Positions 1 to 5,536 of a stretch of 5,536 nt of DNA are shown one piece after another (within the stretch, counting starts at the first letter, position 1; each line of letters starts with the position of its first letter). The stretch comes from an uncultured Alphaproteobacteria bacterium (lineage in GTDB: Bacteria; Pseudomonadota; Alphaproteobacteria; Caulobacterales; Caulobacteraceae): NCBI GenBank assembly GCA_903928755.1, contig CAIYSH010000182.1, positions 1-5,536 on the forward strand, given 5' to 3'. The notes below the pieces were generated by a model that ran no database searches, was not told where the DNA came from, and was given only the letters and a program-made list of their open reading frames with translations. A program made the position numbers and the translations under genes.

Positions 1-1
1 C

Positions 2-361
2 GCCGCAGCAGAAATGCATTCCGGTTTTGGTGCGCTGCGGTCGGAGTGTCCCATGGACCTATGTGCGCCCCCTCAGGACAGGCAACTTTCAGATGCTGCC
101 CACGACAATGTCCGGCGGATCGTGCAGGTCTGGTGCGATCTCTTGAAGCGCAGCGGCGGGCCCTTCCTGCTGGGGGACTGGAGTATCGCCGATGCCTTTT
201 TTACCCCGGTTGCAAGCCGCATACGCGCCTACTGCATCGACCTTTCTGCTCACGGGGATTCAGATGGCCTGGCTGCCGGATTGTCGGATCGATTGCTGCA
301 GACCCCTGAGTTTCTGACCTGGGAAGCTGCGGCCAGGGCCCAGGGCCTTTCGGGCAGCTGA
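2..361 (+). CDS. Glutathione S-transferase family protein, C-terminal part (5' end outside window)
   Basis: This is the C-terminal helical domain of a cytosolic glutathione S-transferase-like protein. The reading frame is open from base 2 and ends at TGA 359-361, so the thioredoxin-like N-terminal domain with the glutathione site lies to the left of the window. About 119 residues are visible. Recognisable marks are the AEMHSGFGALRSECPM stretch, which is typical of one bacterial GST group just after the domain linker. The GPFLLGDWSIADAFFTPV stretch is the conserved N-capping/hydrophobic staple region of the GST C-terminal fold. The ATG at 14 is internal and not the real start. Substrate cannot be told from this fragment; such proteins conjugate or isomerise electrophiles with glutathione in the cytoplasm. 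The next gene on the same strand starts about 88 bases later behind its own candidate control site, so the two are probably separate transcripts. The family call is firm and the function is open. Confidence 0.88.
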   Translation, partial: AAAEMHSGFGALRSECPMDLCAPPQDRQLSDAAHDNVRRIVQVWCDLLKRSGGPFLLGDWSIADAFFTPVASRIRAYCIDLSAHGDSDGLAAGLSDRLLQTPEFLTWEAAARAQGLSGS

Positions 362-381
362 CCCCACCTTCGCTACCGGGC

Positions 382-395
382 ATGATCCAGATCAA
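382..395. promoter_or_regulatory. Candidate FNR/FixK-type binding site
   Basis: The sequence ATGAT-CCAG-ATCAA matches 9 of 10 fixed positions of the FNR/FixK palindrome TTGAT-N4-ATCAA. It is followed by GG, as is common in alphaproteobacterial FixK/FnrL boxes. It lies in the only non-coding gap on the left side, 54 bases upstream of the regulator start at 450. A class II activator site centred at -41.5 would put the transcript start near 430, just before that gene. No strong -10 is visible. The match is seen directly; regulation by low oxygen is inference. Confidence 0.55.
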
Positions 396-449
396 GGCAC
401 GACTGGGCCCTTCTCGCAGATTTGCCGTACCTCAATCCGGTATGGTGTT

Positions 450-968
450 TTGCAAAACCTTTCTGAACCGCGCCCGAAAGACATGGTCGCCCACCATCAG
501 GCCCTGCAGATGGCAGCTGATCTCTTCCTGAGAATGACATCAAGCCTGCTGGATGTTTTCGACGGCGACGTTCTCAACGGTGTGGTTTTCCTGGCCATAG
601 CCCGCGCCAATGTTCATCACCTGCCCGCCTGGGTGTCCGCAGACGGCGCAGGCGCAGATGGCATTGCTCCGGATTCGGCCAGGCGTCCGATCAGTGTTCT
701 GCGGATCGCAGACTCCATGGGCCTGTCCTACGAAACCGTCCGGCGTCGGGTGAATCAACTGGTGGCTGATGGCTACTGTTGCCGGATTGGGCGTAACGGG
801 GTCGTGGTTTCTGCCGATGTCGTCCGCCGCGTCGAGTTCATTCCGCTTGCTACCGAAAGTCGAACGGCCGTTCGCGCCCTGGTCCGCGATGTCCACAGAT
901 CCAGGGTCCTTGAAGATCCGGTTCAGGGGCTTGTGTCTCCGGGCAGCCTCAGCGGCCTGAAGGCATAA
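450..968 (+). CDS. Small winged helix-turn-helix transcriptional regulator
   Basis: This 172-residue cytoplasmic protein is predicted to bind DNA; I cannot assign it to a named regulator. Residues 17-58 form an amphipathic helical region (DLFLRMTSSLLDVFDGD, then GVVFLAIARANVHHL). Residues 59-80 look like a flexible linker. Residues 81-120 form a clear winged helix-turn-helix: ISVLRIADSMGLS is the first part, YETVRRRVNQLVADGY the recognition helix, and CRIGRNGVVVS the hairpin wing. This is similar in style to MarR or Crp-C-terminal DNA-binding domains. No sensor domain or cysteine cluster is seen. The start is uncertain. The longest form begins at TTG 450 with no good ribosome site; the first in-frame ATG is at 483 (residue 12), and the conserved helices begin after it. 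A candidate FNR/FixK box lies upstream, so the gene may be induced at low oxygen. It converges on the YeiH-type gene with a 64-base gap. Confidence 0.78.
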   Translation: MQNLSEPRPKDMVAHHQALQMAADLFLRMTSSLLDVFDGDVLNGVVFLAIARANVHHLPAWVSADGAGADGIAPDSARRPISVLRIADSMGLSYETVRRRVNQLVADGYCCRIGRNGVVVSADVVRRVEFIPLATESRTAVRALVRDVHRSRVLEDPVQGLVSPGSLSGLKA

Positions 969-1032
969 AATCCCGTCAGGGCTGGGTGATACATATCCCT
1001 GTCTGCGAGGGCGGCCGGATGGCTCGGGCTTT

Positions 1033-2124
1033 TCACCTGGACAGCAGCACTGCGGTCAATACGAACAGGCCGATCCAGACCGTTTCGGCGACCATCATCG
1101 CTACGGGTCGCCAGCCCACGGCCGCGACATCGCGGAATGACGTCTTCATGCCCAGAGCCGCTATGGCCGTCACCAGGCACCAGCTGGAGACATCTCTGGC
1201 AAGGGCACCGACCGGTTTGGGGATGAAGCCCAGACTGTTCAGGGTGACAAGGACTGCAAAACCTATGAGGAACATCGGCGGCATCGGGATCCTGCCGCTT
1301 CCCCCACCGCCTCGGGCAGCGATGATCGAAATTCCGAAAACAACCGGGGCCAGCATGGCGACCCTCAGCAGTTTTACATAGGTCGCGACATCGCCTGCGG
1401 CCGGTGAGAATGAGAGGCCGGCTCCGACGACCTGGGCCACATCATGGATGGTTCCCCCAAGAAAGACGCCCGCCTGACTGTCTGTGAGGCCAAGTCGGTG
1501 GGCCAGCACGGGGTAGACGATCATGGCGACGGTCGACAGGGCTGTTACGGTAACCACTGTCAGGATCGTTTCCCTTTCGCTGTCTCTGGACCTGGGCAGA
1601 ACGGAGGCGATGGCCAGGGCTGCCGAAGCGCCGCAGATGGCGACCGCACCGCCGGACAGGACGCCGAACGATCTGGATCGCCCGAGCCGGGGGGCCAGGA
1701 ACAGTCCCAGGGCGACTGTAGAAATCACGCCCCCCACGACCATCAGGATGGGTGCTGGCCCAAGGCCGAAAATCTGCTCTGCGGTGACACGCACCCCAAG
1801 CAAGGCGACGCCCAGGCGAAGTATGGCCTTCGACGAAAATTCAATTCCGGCCACGCACCGGCCTTCCTCGTGCAGAAAATGGAACGCCATTCCGATCAGA
1901 AGGGAAAACAGCATGACGGGCGCGCCATAGTGCTGGGACAGCCAGGTCGCTGCTGTGCCGATCGTCAGGGCCACGACCCCGCCCGGATAGACGGCTCGAA
2001 ATGTCTCGGCGGGCGTCCGCCTGCGTGGGGCTGCAGCTGCGACCTCCGGCACGCCCTCCATGCCGTCGAAGGACCGGAACATGGCGCGGGCCTGAGCGGT
2101 GTCTGTATCCAGGTCGCTCGGCAT
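1033..2124 (-). CDS. yeiH: YeiH/UPF0324 family inner-membrane protein (putative anion/sulfate exporter)
   Basis: This 363-residue integral membrane protein belongs to the YeiH/UPF0324 family (conserved hypothetical 698). Members are annotated as putative sulfate exporters, but transport has little direct support. A hydrophilic N-terminal tail (1-42) precedes about ten hydrophobic segments, roughly at 47-65, 68-85, 99-112, 123-145, 155-177, 186-206, 216-236, 253-270, 281-300, 313-327 and 336-361. Two family hallmarks are intact: GGAVAICGASAA at 158-169 and GGTIHDVAQVVGAG at 223-236. The latter has a His-Asp pair inside the membrane region. Length fits the family, with the N-terminal tail somewhat extended. 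The start at 2124 is supported by GGAGA nine bases upstream. The gene lies 60 bases downstream of the photolyase with no clear terminator between, so co-transcription is possible. No adjacent LysR-type regulator, a common partner of this family, is present. The family call is firm; substrate is unknown. Confidence 0.88.
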   Translation of the reverse strand: MPSDLDTDTAQARAMFRSFDGMEGVPEVAAAAPRRRTPAETFRAVYPGGVVALTIGTAATWLSQHYGAPVMLFSLLIGMAFHFLHEEGRCVAGIEFSSKAILRLGVALLGVRVTAEQIFGLGPAPILMVVGGVISTVALGLFLAPRLGRSRSFGVLSGGAVAICGASAALAIASVLPRSRDSERETILTVVTVTALSTVAMIVYPVLAHRLGLTDSQAGVFLGGTIHDVAQVVGAGLSFSPAAGDVATYVKLLRVAMLAPVVFGISIIAARGGGGSGRIPMPPMFLIGFAVLVTLNSLGFIPKPVGALARDVSSWCLVTAIAALGMKTSFRDVAAVGWRPVAMMVAETVWIGLFVLTAVLLSR

Positions 2125-2133
2125 GAAGCGGTG

Positions 2134-2138
2134 TCTCC
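2134..2138 (-). promoter_or_regulatory. Ribosome binding site of the YeiH-family gene
   Basis: On the - strand this reads GGAGA, nine bases before the ATG at 2124. It is the clearest Shine-Dalgarno sequence in the window and fixes this start over internal ATGs further into the hydrophilic N-terminus. Confidence 0.6.
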
Positions 2139-2184
2139 GAATCTCAGCTGCCGGATAACCCTATCAGAAAAGCTTCGGGTCCTG

Positions 2185-3627
2185 TCAGGTCAGCTGACCG
2201 GTCCTCAGGTCTGCATAGGCTTCCAGGGCCCGCTTTCTTGCAACCTCATGGTCGACAACCGGATGGGGATAATTGCTGCCGAGGCGGACGCCTGCCCGCA
2301 TCAGGACCTCCCGAGGGGCAAGCCAGGGCTTGTGGATCAGCTTTGCGGGAAGGTGGCGTAACTCCGGAACCCATTTCTGCACATATCTTCCGGCAGGATC
2401 GAACCTCTCTCCCTGGGCCATGGGGCTGAAAATCCGGAAATAGGGGGCTGCATCTGCACCGGAGCCAGCGACCCACTGCCAGTTGCCAGGATTTGAAGCC
2501 GGGTCTGCATCTACAAGGGTGTCCCAGAACCATTGCTCACCCAGCCGCCAGTCCAGCAGCAGATGCTTGGTCAGGAAGGAGGCGACGACCATCCGTACGC
2601 GATTATGCATCCAGCCGGTTTTCCACAGCTGGCGCATCCCGGCATCGACAATCGGATATCCGGTTTCTCCCCGTGTCCAGGCTGTGAAAAGTGTGGGGTC
2701 CTCACGCCAGGGGAAGGAATCGAAAGCTGGATTGAAATTGCGGCTTTCCAGGCTGGTGTGCCGGCTGGCGATCTGTGTGTTGAATTCACGCCATCCCAGT
2801 TCGGCCAGGAATTTCTCGACCTGGGCTTCCGGGACCGAATTGCGATGGGCGGCAGACACCGCAGCGCGCCAGCAAGCCTTTGGACTGATTTCGCCGAAAT
2901 GAAGATGAGGTGACAGGCGTGACGTGCCCTCAATCGCCGGAACATCCCTGTCCTGCCCGTAGGTCCCAAGGGCAAGGTCGACGAAATCCGTCAGATGCCG
3001 GGCTGCGGTGGCCTCTCCGGGAGACCAGTCTGAAAATCCTGCAGACCAGTCAGGTCCGGTCGGATGCAGAGTCCAGGTTTCCAGGGCCTCGGAAACAGGC
3101 CAGGCCTGAGGTGACGGGAGGGCATCCGGGGCCGGCAGGTGTAGCCCGATTTCAACCTGGGCCCTGGCTGCCCGCCAATAGGGCGTGAAGACGCTGTAGC
3201 TGCCACCGGCCTTGGTTTGAGGGGTATCGGATCCCAGAAGATGCCCGCCATTGAACCGTCGCGTTTCGCAGCTGATCTGGCTGAGTCGGCCTGCCATATC
3301 CCGGTCGCGGTTTTCCACTGCGGGATCGAAGACCGCGTTGAACAGAACTTCGGCACTGCCGGTTTCCCTGACAAGGTCTGCGATGATGTCTGCCGCGACC
3401 CCGCGTCTCAGGATCAGTCGCGATCCCCTTTTGAGGAGATCAGCGTGAAGGGCCTGGAGGGATTTATCCAGCCACCAGCGTGAAGCGCTCCCAAGGGGCC
3501 TGATCCCAGGGGTCTCATCCAGAACATAGACCGGCAGGACCGGACACTGCGCCTTGAGTGCGGCAGCGAGAGCTGGATTGTCAGAAAGCCGCAAGTCGCG
3601 GCGAAACCAAAGTATGACAGGACGCAT
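2185..3627 (-). CDS. phrB: Class I CPD photolyase (deoxyribodipyrimidine photo-lyase)
   Basis: This 480-residue flavoenzyme uses blue or near-UV light to split cyclobutane pyrimidine dimers in DNA. The N-terminal antenna domain begins with PVILWFRRDLRLSDNPAL, which also fixes the start at 3627. The FAD-binding helical domain follows from about residue 205. TSRLSPHLHFGEIS (235-248) and GYPIVDAGMRQLWKTGWMHNR (323-343) are signature stretches. The tryptophan electron chain is complete at W307, W360 and W383, aligning with W306, W359 and W382 of the E. coli enzyme. N379 matches the Asn that contacts flavin N5, and E276/W279 match lesion-binding residues. The protein ends in a normal C-terminus, so it is full length and probably active. 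Having Asn rather than Asp at the flavin N5 position argues against a plant-type cryptochrome. Only a weak GGA ribosome site lies 6 bases upstream. The gene follows the EAL gene by 32 bases and precedes the YeiH-type gene. Confidence 0.95.
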   Translation of the reverse strand: MRPVILWFRRDLRLSDNPALAAALKAQCPVLPVYVLDETPGIRPLGSASRWWLDKSLQALHADLLKRGSRLILRRGVAADIIADLVRETGSAEVLFNAVFDPAVENRDRDMAGRLSQISCETRRFNGGHLLGSDTPQTKAGGSYSVFTPYWRAARAQVEIGLHLPAPDALPSPQAWPVSEALETWTLHPTGPDWSAGFSDWSPGEATAARHLTDFVDLALGTYGQDRDVPAIEGTSRLSPHLHFGEISPKACWRAAVSAAHRNSVPEAQVEKFLAELGWREFNTQIASRHTSLESRNFNPAFDSFPWREDPTLFTAWTRGETGYPIVDAGMRQLWKTGWMHNRVRMVVASFLTKHLLLDWRLGEQWFWDTLVDADPASNPGNWQWVAGSGADAAPYFRIFSPMAQGERFDPAGRYVQKWVPELRHLPAKLIHKPWLAPREVLMRAGVRLGSNYPHPVVDHEVARKRALEAYADLRTGQLT

Positions 3628-3659
3628 TCCTGATCCATGGTTGACTGCGCGGGTTTAAT

Positions 3660-5294
3660 CTAGCCCCATTCCATGGATGTCACGGTCCGGCGGGCGGCTG
3701 CCATCAGGGACTTGCTGGGCTCCCAGACCGGTTCCGGCAGAGCCTTGGCATAGACCCAGCCCTGACCCAGGTTAACGCCCAGTGATTTCACGAGCTCTGC
3801 TGTTTCCGGTGTCTCGATCATTTCGGCGATGGTTGCCATGCCGAGTTCGGCACAGAGCTGAACCACATGTTTGACGACAATGGCATCCCGGGAACCCGGC
3901 CGCATGGTCTGGATGTAGCGGCCATCGATTTTCACGAAGTCGACCTCGAGTTTTCGGAGGTAGTCCAGCGACGCGGCGCCTGCACCGAAGTCATCCAGAC
4001 AGACAACATGCCCAAGGGCCCGCAGCTGGCTGAGCATCTGGTTGGCCCGATCCAGATCATCAATCAGCCGGGTTTCCGTAATTTCCAGCAGCATGCGCGA
4101 GCGCAGCCTTGGTCTAAGGGCCGTAAGGGCGACCAGGTCTTCGAAAAACTTCGGCTGCATCAGGGAATGGGCACTGATGTTGGCGGCAATCTTGGTGGCC
4201 TGGGGCGCGGCCATCAGGGCCTTGGTAACTCCGACGACGACGGCCATGTCGAACTCTGAAATCAGCTCGAGTTCCTCGGCGAGCCTGATGGTGTCGGCAG
4301 GGCTGGCATTGGCTTCGAACCGGGCCAGGGCTTCGAAATGGTGCAGCAGATTGTCCTTCAGGGACACCACCGGCTGATAGGCCAACTGAAAGGCGCTTTC
4401 AGCCAGAATGCTCTTGAACCGCGTGGTTTCACGGACGGTCTGCTCTACCGCAGCGCCAAATCCCTTTGCGGCCGCTTCCGGGCCGTCTTCGATGTATCGG
4501 TCCAGGGCATAACGCATGGCCCGCATGTTCTGGGCCACGGAGCCTGCAGAAAGCGGCAATTGAGCGGTCTGCGGTTTCACGGCCCCACCGGTAACCGCGC
4601 CCAGACGCTCCTCCAGCCGTGCATTCGAGGACGAAGCGGGGCGTACAATGGCAAAGCGATCCTGTGCAATTTCTGCGGCACCCAGGCCGGCATAGGATTC
4701 GGCGCGCAGGGTCGCGGCCATGCGCTTGCGGGCCTGCTCTACCGCCTGCTTCGACATGTTGGCCATCGAATCCTGCAGACCGCTCATTTCAACCAGATCC
4801 AGCCTCAGGGTCAGGCCTGCGCGGTCGGCTTCCGCCAGCATCTGTGTTGCCGCTGCGGTGAAGGTCTCTGGTGCCATCAGGGCACCGGCCTGTGTCGCCA
4901 CATCCTCCATGCCGCCGGGCGCGCCAATGCTGAGGGCGCAGGAAACCCGATCGCCCAATTGCGGCAGGCGGAAAACTGACAGGGAGCCAAAGCGGGCCAA
5001 ACGGCCGGCCTTGGGTGACTTCAGAGTGACCCGCAGCGGCCCCTGGCGTTCACCCGGCTGAAGCCCGGTGAGCAGCGCCCCCAGAAGATCACAGTCGTCT
5101 TCGCCGACCAGGTCTTCCCACTGGGTTTCGATGAGGGCGGTATCACTGCGACCTGTCAGGCTCTCTGCCGCGCCAAGGGCAAACGTGATCTTACCCTGGT
5201 TCGTGACTTCAAAAACCAGGTCAGCACCTGCAAAGGCCAGACCCAGAAGCCGGGTGGTCGGGTTCGGATCTGTGATGTGCTGCACAGGCGTCAT
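3660..5294 (-). CDS. PAS / degenerate GGDEF / EAL protein, predicted cyclic-di-GMP phosphodiesterase
   Basis: This 544-residue protein has no signal peptide or membrane segment, so it is likely cytoplasmic. Residues 15-125 look like a PAS-type sensor fold (LVFEVTNQGKITFALG start). Residues 140-220 resemble a GGDEF domain that has lost its catalytic motif: the GGDEF position reads AEIAQDRFAIV. Residues 295-525 are an EAL domain with its key residues: E321 in the EAL motif, N372, E404 in LEITE, D434 and D435 in DDFGAG, K455, E491 and Q511 in GQGW. It should therefore hydrolyse cyclic-di-GMP to pGpG, controlling motility or surface attachment, with the N-terminal part tuning activity. The helix near 375 and the M492-I493 pair differ mildly from the common form. 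Start at 5294 has no good ribosome site (AGGA sits 14 bases upstream), so the exact start is less sure. It is the first gene of the leftward cluster. Confidence 0.9.
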   Translation of the reverse strand: MTPVQHITDPNPTTRLLGLAFAGADLVFEVTNQGKITFALGAAESLTGRSDTALIETQWEDLVGEDDCDLLGALLTGLQPGERQGPLRVTLKSPKAGRLARFGSLSVFRLPQLGDRVSCALSIGAPGGMEDVATQAGALMAPETFTAAATQMLAEADRAGLTLRLDLVEMSGLQDSMANMSKQAVEQARKRMAATLRAESYAGLGAAEIAQDRFAIVRPASSSNARLEERLGAVTGGAVKPQTAQLPLSAGSVAQNMRAMRYALDRYIEDGPEAAAKGFGAAVEQTVRETTRFKSILAESAFQLAYQPVVSLKDNLLHHFEALARFEANASPADTIRLAEELELISEFDMAVVVGVTKALMAAPQATKIAANISAHSLMQPKFFEDLVALTALRPRLRSRMLLEITETRLIDDLDRANQMLSQLRALGHVVCLDDFGAGAASLDYLRKLEVDFVKIDGRYIQTMRPGSRDAIVVKHVVQLCAELGMATIAEMIETPETAELVKSLGVNLGQGWVYAKALPEPVWEPSKSLMAAARRTVTSMEWG

Positions 5295-5329
5295 GTGGAT
5301 AGCTTAGGTCCTGAAGGTTAAGGTCCCAC

Positions 5330-5343
5330 AACCAAGATTGGTT
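5330..5343. promoter_or_regulatory. Perfect 14-base palindrome, candidate operator
   Basis: AACCAA-GA-TTGGTT is a perfect inverted repeat of six bases with a two-base centre. It sits 35 bases upstream of the EAL gene start on the - strand, where a promoter would be expected, and about 70 bases before the tRNA on the + strand. I do not recognise the regulator. It could be an operator for the leftward gene or simply a chance palindrome. Confidence 0.35.
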
Positions 5344-5363
5344 TTAAAGCCCGGCATGGACCC

Positions 5364-5379
5364 GCGTCGCTATCGACGC
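5364..5379. other. Strong short hairpin in intergenic region
   Basis: GCGTCG-CTAT-CGACGC forms a perfect 6-bp GC-rich stem with a four-base loop. No T-run follows on either strand, so it is not a standard intrinsic terminator. It lies between the EAL gene start and the tRNA-Leu fragment and may be a protein-binding site or an RNA leader structure. Confidence 0.35.
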
Positions 5380-5412
5380 AGCAGCACGGTTTAGGTAAGG
5401 CTCACCTGCCCT

Positions 5413-5451
5413 GGGGACATGGCGGAACTGGTAGACGCAAGCGACTTAAAA
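5413..5451 (+). tRNA. 5' part of tRNA-Leu(UAA), broken after the anticodon loop
   Basis: The acceptor 5' strand GGGGACA (5413-5419) is followed by TG and a D arm (5422-5438). Its stem GCG pairs with CGC, and it has the leucine-type loop GGAACTGGTAGA. Then come A26, the anticodon-stem 5' strand AGCGA (5440-5444) and the loop CTTAAAA (5445-5451) with anticodon TAA at 5447-5449. All of this fits a bacterial tRNA-Leu(UAA). The 3' stem strand should read TCGCT but reads GCCAA. No variable arm, T arm or acceptor 3' strand (expected TGTCCCC) occurs in the remaining 85 bases. The gene is therefore split exactly at the 3' side of the anticodon loop. This is a common crossover point for tyrosine integrases in tRNA genes. 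No convincing tRNA promoter is visible upstream. Identity as leucine is firm; the cause of the break is inferred. Confidence 0.8.
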
Positions 5452-5536
5452 GCCAATAAGATCAATAACATACCAATAAAAACACTTGTAAAAACAACGA
5501 TTTCCGCATATATTGACCGTATCAAAGTGTTAGCAC
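5452..5536. other. AT-rich sequence fused to tRNA-Leu, candidate end of an integrated element
   Basis: These 85 bases have about one third GC, against a clearly GC-rich host sequence up to 5451. No open frame, tRNA 3' half or known element sequence is recognised. CAATAA occurs three times at 5454, 5463 and 5474. TTGACC at 5513-5518 could be a -35 element reading to the right, but its -10 would lie beyond the window. The position directly at the tRNA break fits an attachment-site junction of a genomic island or prophage. No integrase is in view to confirm it. Confidence 0.45.
5454..5479 (+). repeat. Three direct CAATAA repeats at near-helical spacing
   Basis: CAATAA starts at 5454, 5463 and 5474, giving steps of 9 and 11 bases, close to one helical turn. 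The copies sit on the element side of the tRNA break. Short direct repeats beside an attachment core can be arm-type integrase or accessory-factor sites, but AT-rich DNA also gives such matches by chance. Confidence 0.35.

Noticed and set aside
969..1032. Bidirectional terminator between the converging genes
   Set aside because: Only a 3-bp stem (CCC-GTCA-GGG at 972-981, followed by ATTTT on the - strand) and a 4-bp stem (CCCT/AGGG at 997-1011) are found; both are too weak to call.
1444..2361. Long + strand reading frame of 305 codons
   Set aside because: It lies opposite the YeiH-type and photolyase genes, has a low-complexity Gly/Gln/Asp-rich composition typical of an antisense shadow, and matches no family.
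3414..3638. Alternative leftward start at ATG 3638 just upstream of the photolyase
   Set aside because: It is in another frame, overlaps the photolyase start and encodes no recognisable protein; the photolyase N-terminus fixes the true start at 3627.
3867..4979. Several + strand frames opposite the EAL gene
   Set aside because: They are antisense to a well supported enzyme gene and show no domain or start signal of their own.
5513..5525. FNR-like box TTGAC-CGT-ATCAA
   Set aside because: The half-sites are separated by one base too few (TTGA-N5-TCAA instead of TTGA-N6-TCAA), so the geometry is wrong for FNR/FixK.
5445..5536. Group I intron in tRNA-Leu(UAA), as known from cyanobacteria
   Set aside because: The break is near the known intron position, but no guide sequence able to pair with the exon end (GAG or GGGUC type) and no conserved P3/P7 core is seen in the following 85 bases. 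It cannot be fully excluded because the intron would run beyond the window.
5413..5536. A complete tRNA gene
   Set aside because: No strand pairs with the anticodon-stem 5' side, and no T arm or acceptor 3' strand appears before the end of the window.

Overview
The window is GC-rich DNA that most resembles an alphaproteobacterium. This rests on codon use, the style of the proteins and a FixK/FNR-type box. A Caulobacterales-like host is my best guess, but that is inference from protein flavour only. Coding density is high, and the last 85 bases differ sharply in composition.

Left part (1-968, + strand): the 3' end of a glutathione S-transferase family gene, then an 88-base gap with a near-perfect FNR/FixK-type palindrome, then a small winged helix-turn-helix regulator that ends at 968.

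Middle and right part (1033-5294, - strand): three co-directional genes read from right to left. They are a PAS / degenerate GGDEF / EAL protein (predicted cyclic-di-GMP phosphodiesterase), a class I CPD photolyase 32 bases downstream, and a YeiH/UPF0324 membrane protein 60 bases further on. No clear terminator separates them, so they may share a transcript. The regulator and the YeiH gene converge at 968/1033.

Right end (5295-5536): a short intergenic stretch carries a perfect 14-base palindrome and a 6-bp-stem hairpin. It is followed by the 5' part of a tRNA-Leu(UAA) gene on the + strand. The tRNA is normal up to the end of the anticodon loop (5451). It then changes to AT-rich sequence (about one third GC) with no 3' tRNA half before the window ends. 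This is the most interesting point: it looks like the boundary of an integrated element that used the anticodon loop as its attachment site. Three CAATAA copies spaced 9 and 11 bases apart sit just inside it. If an unusual system exists here, it probably lies to the right of the window.

No CRISPR array, insertion sequence, rRNA or complete mobile-element gene is visible.
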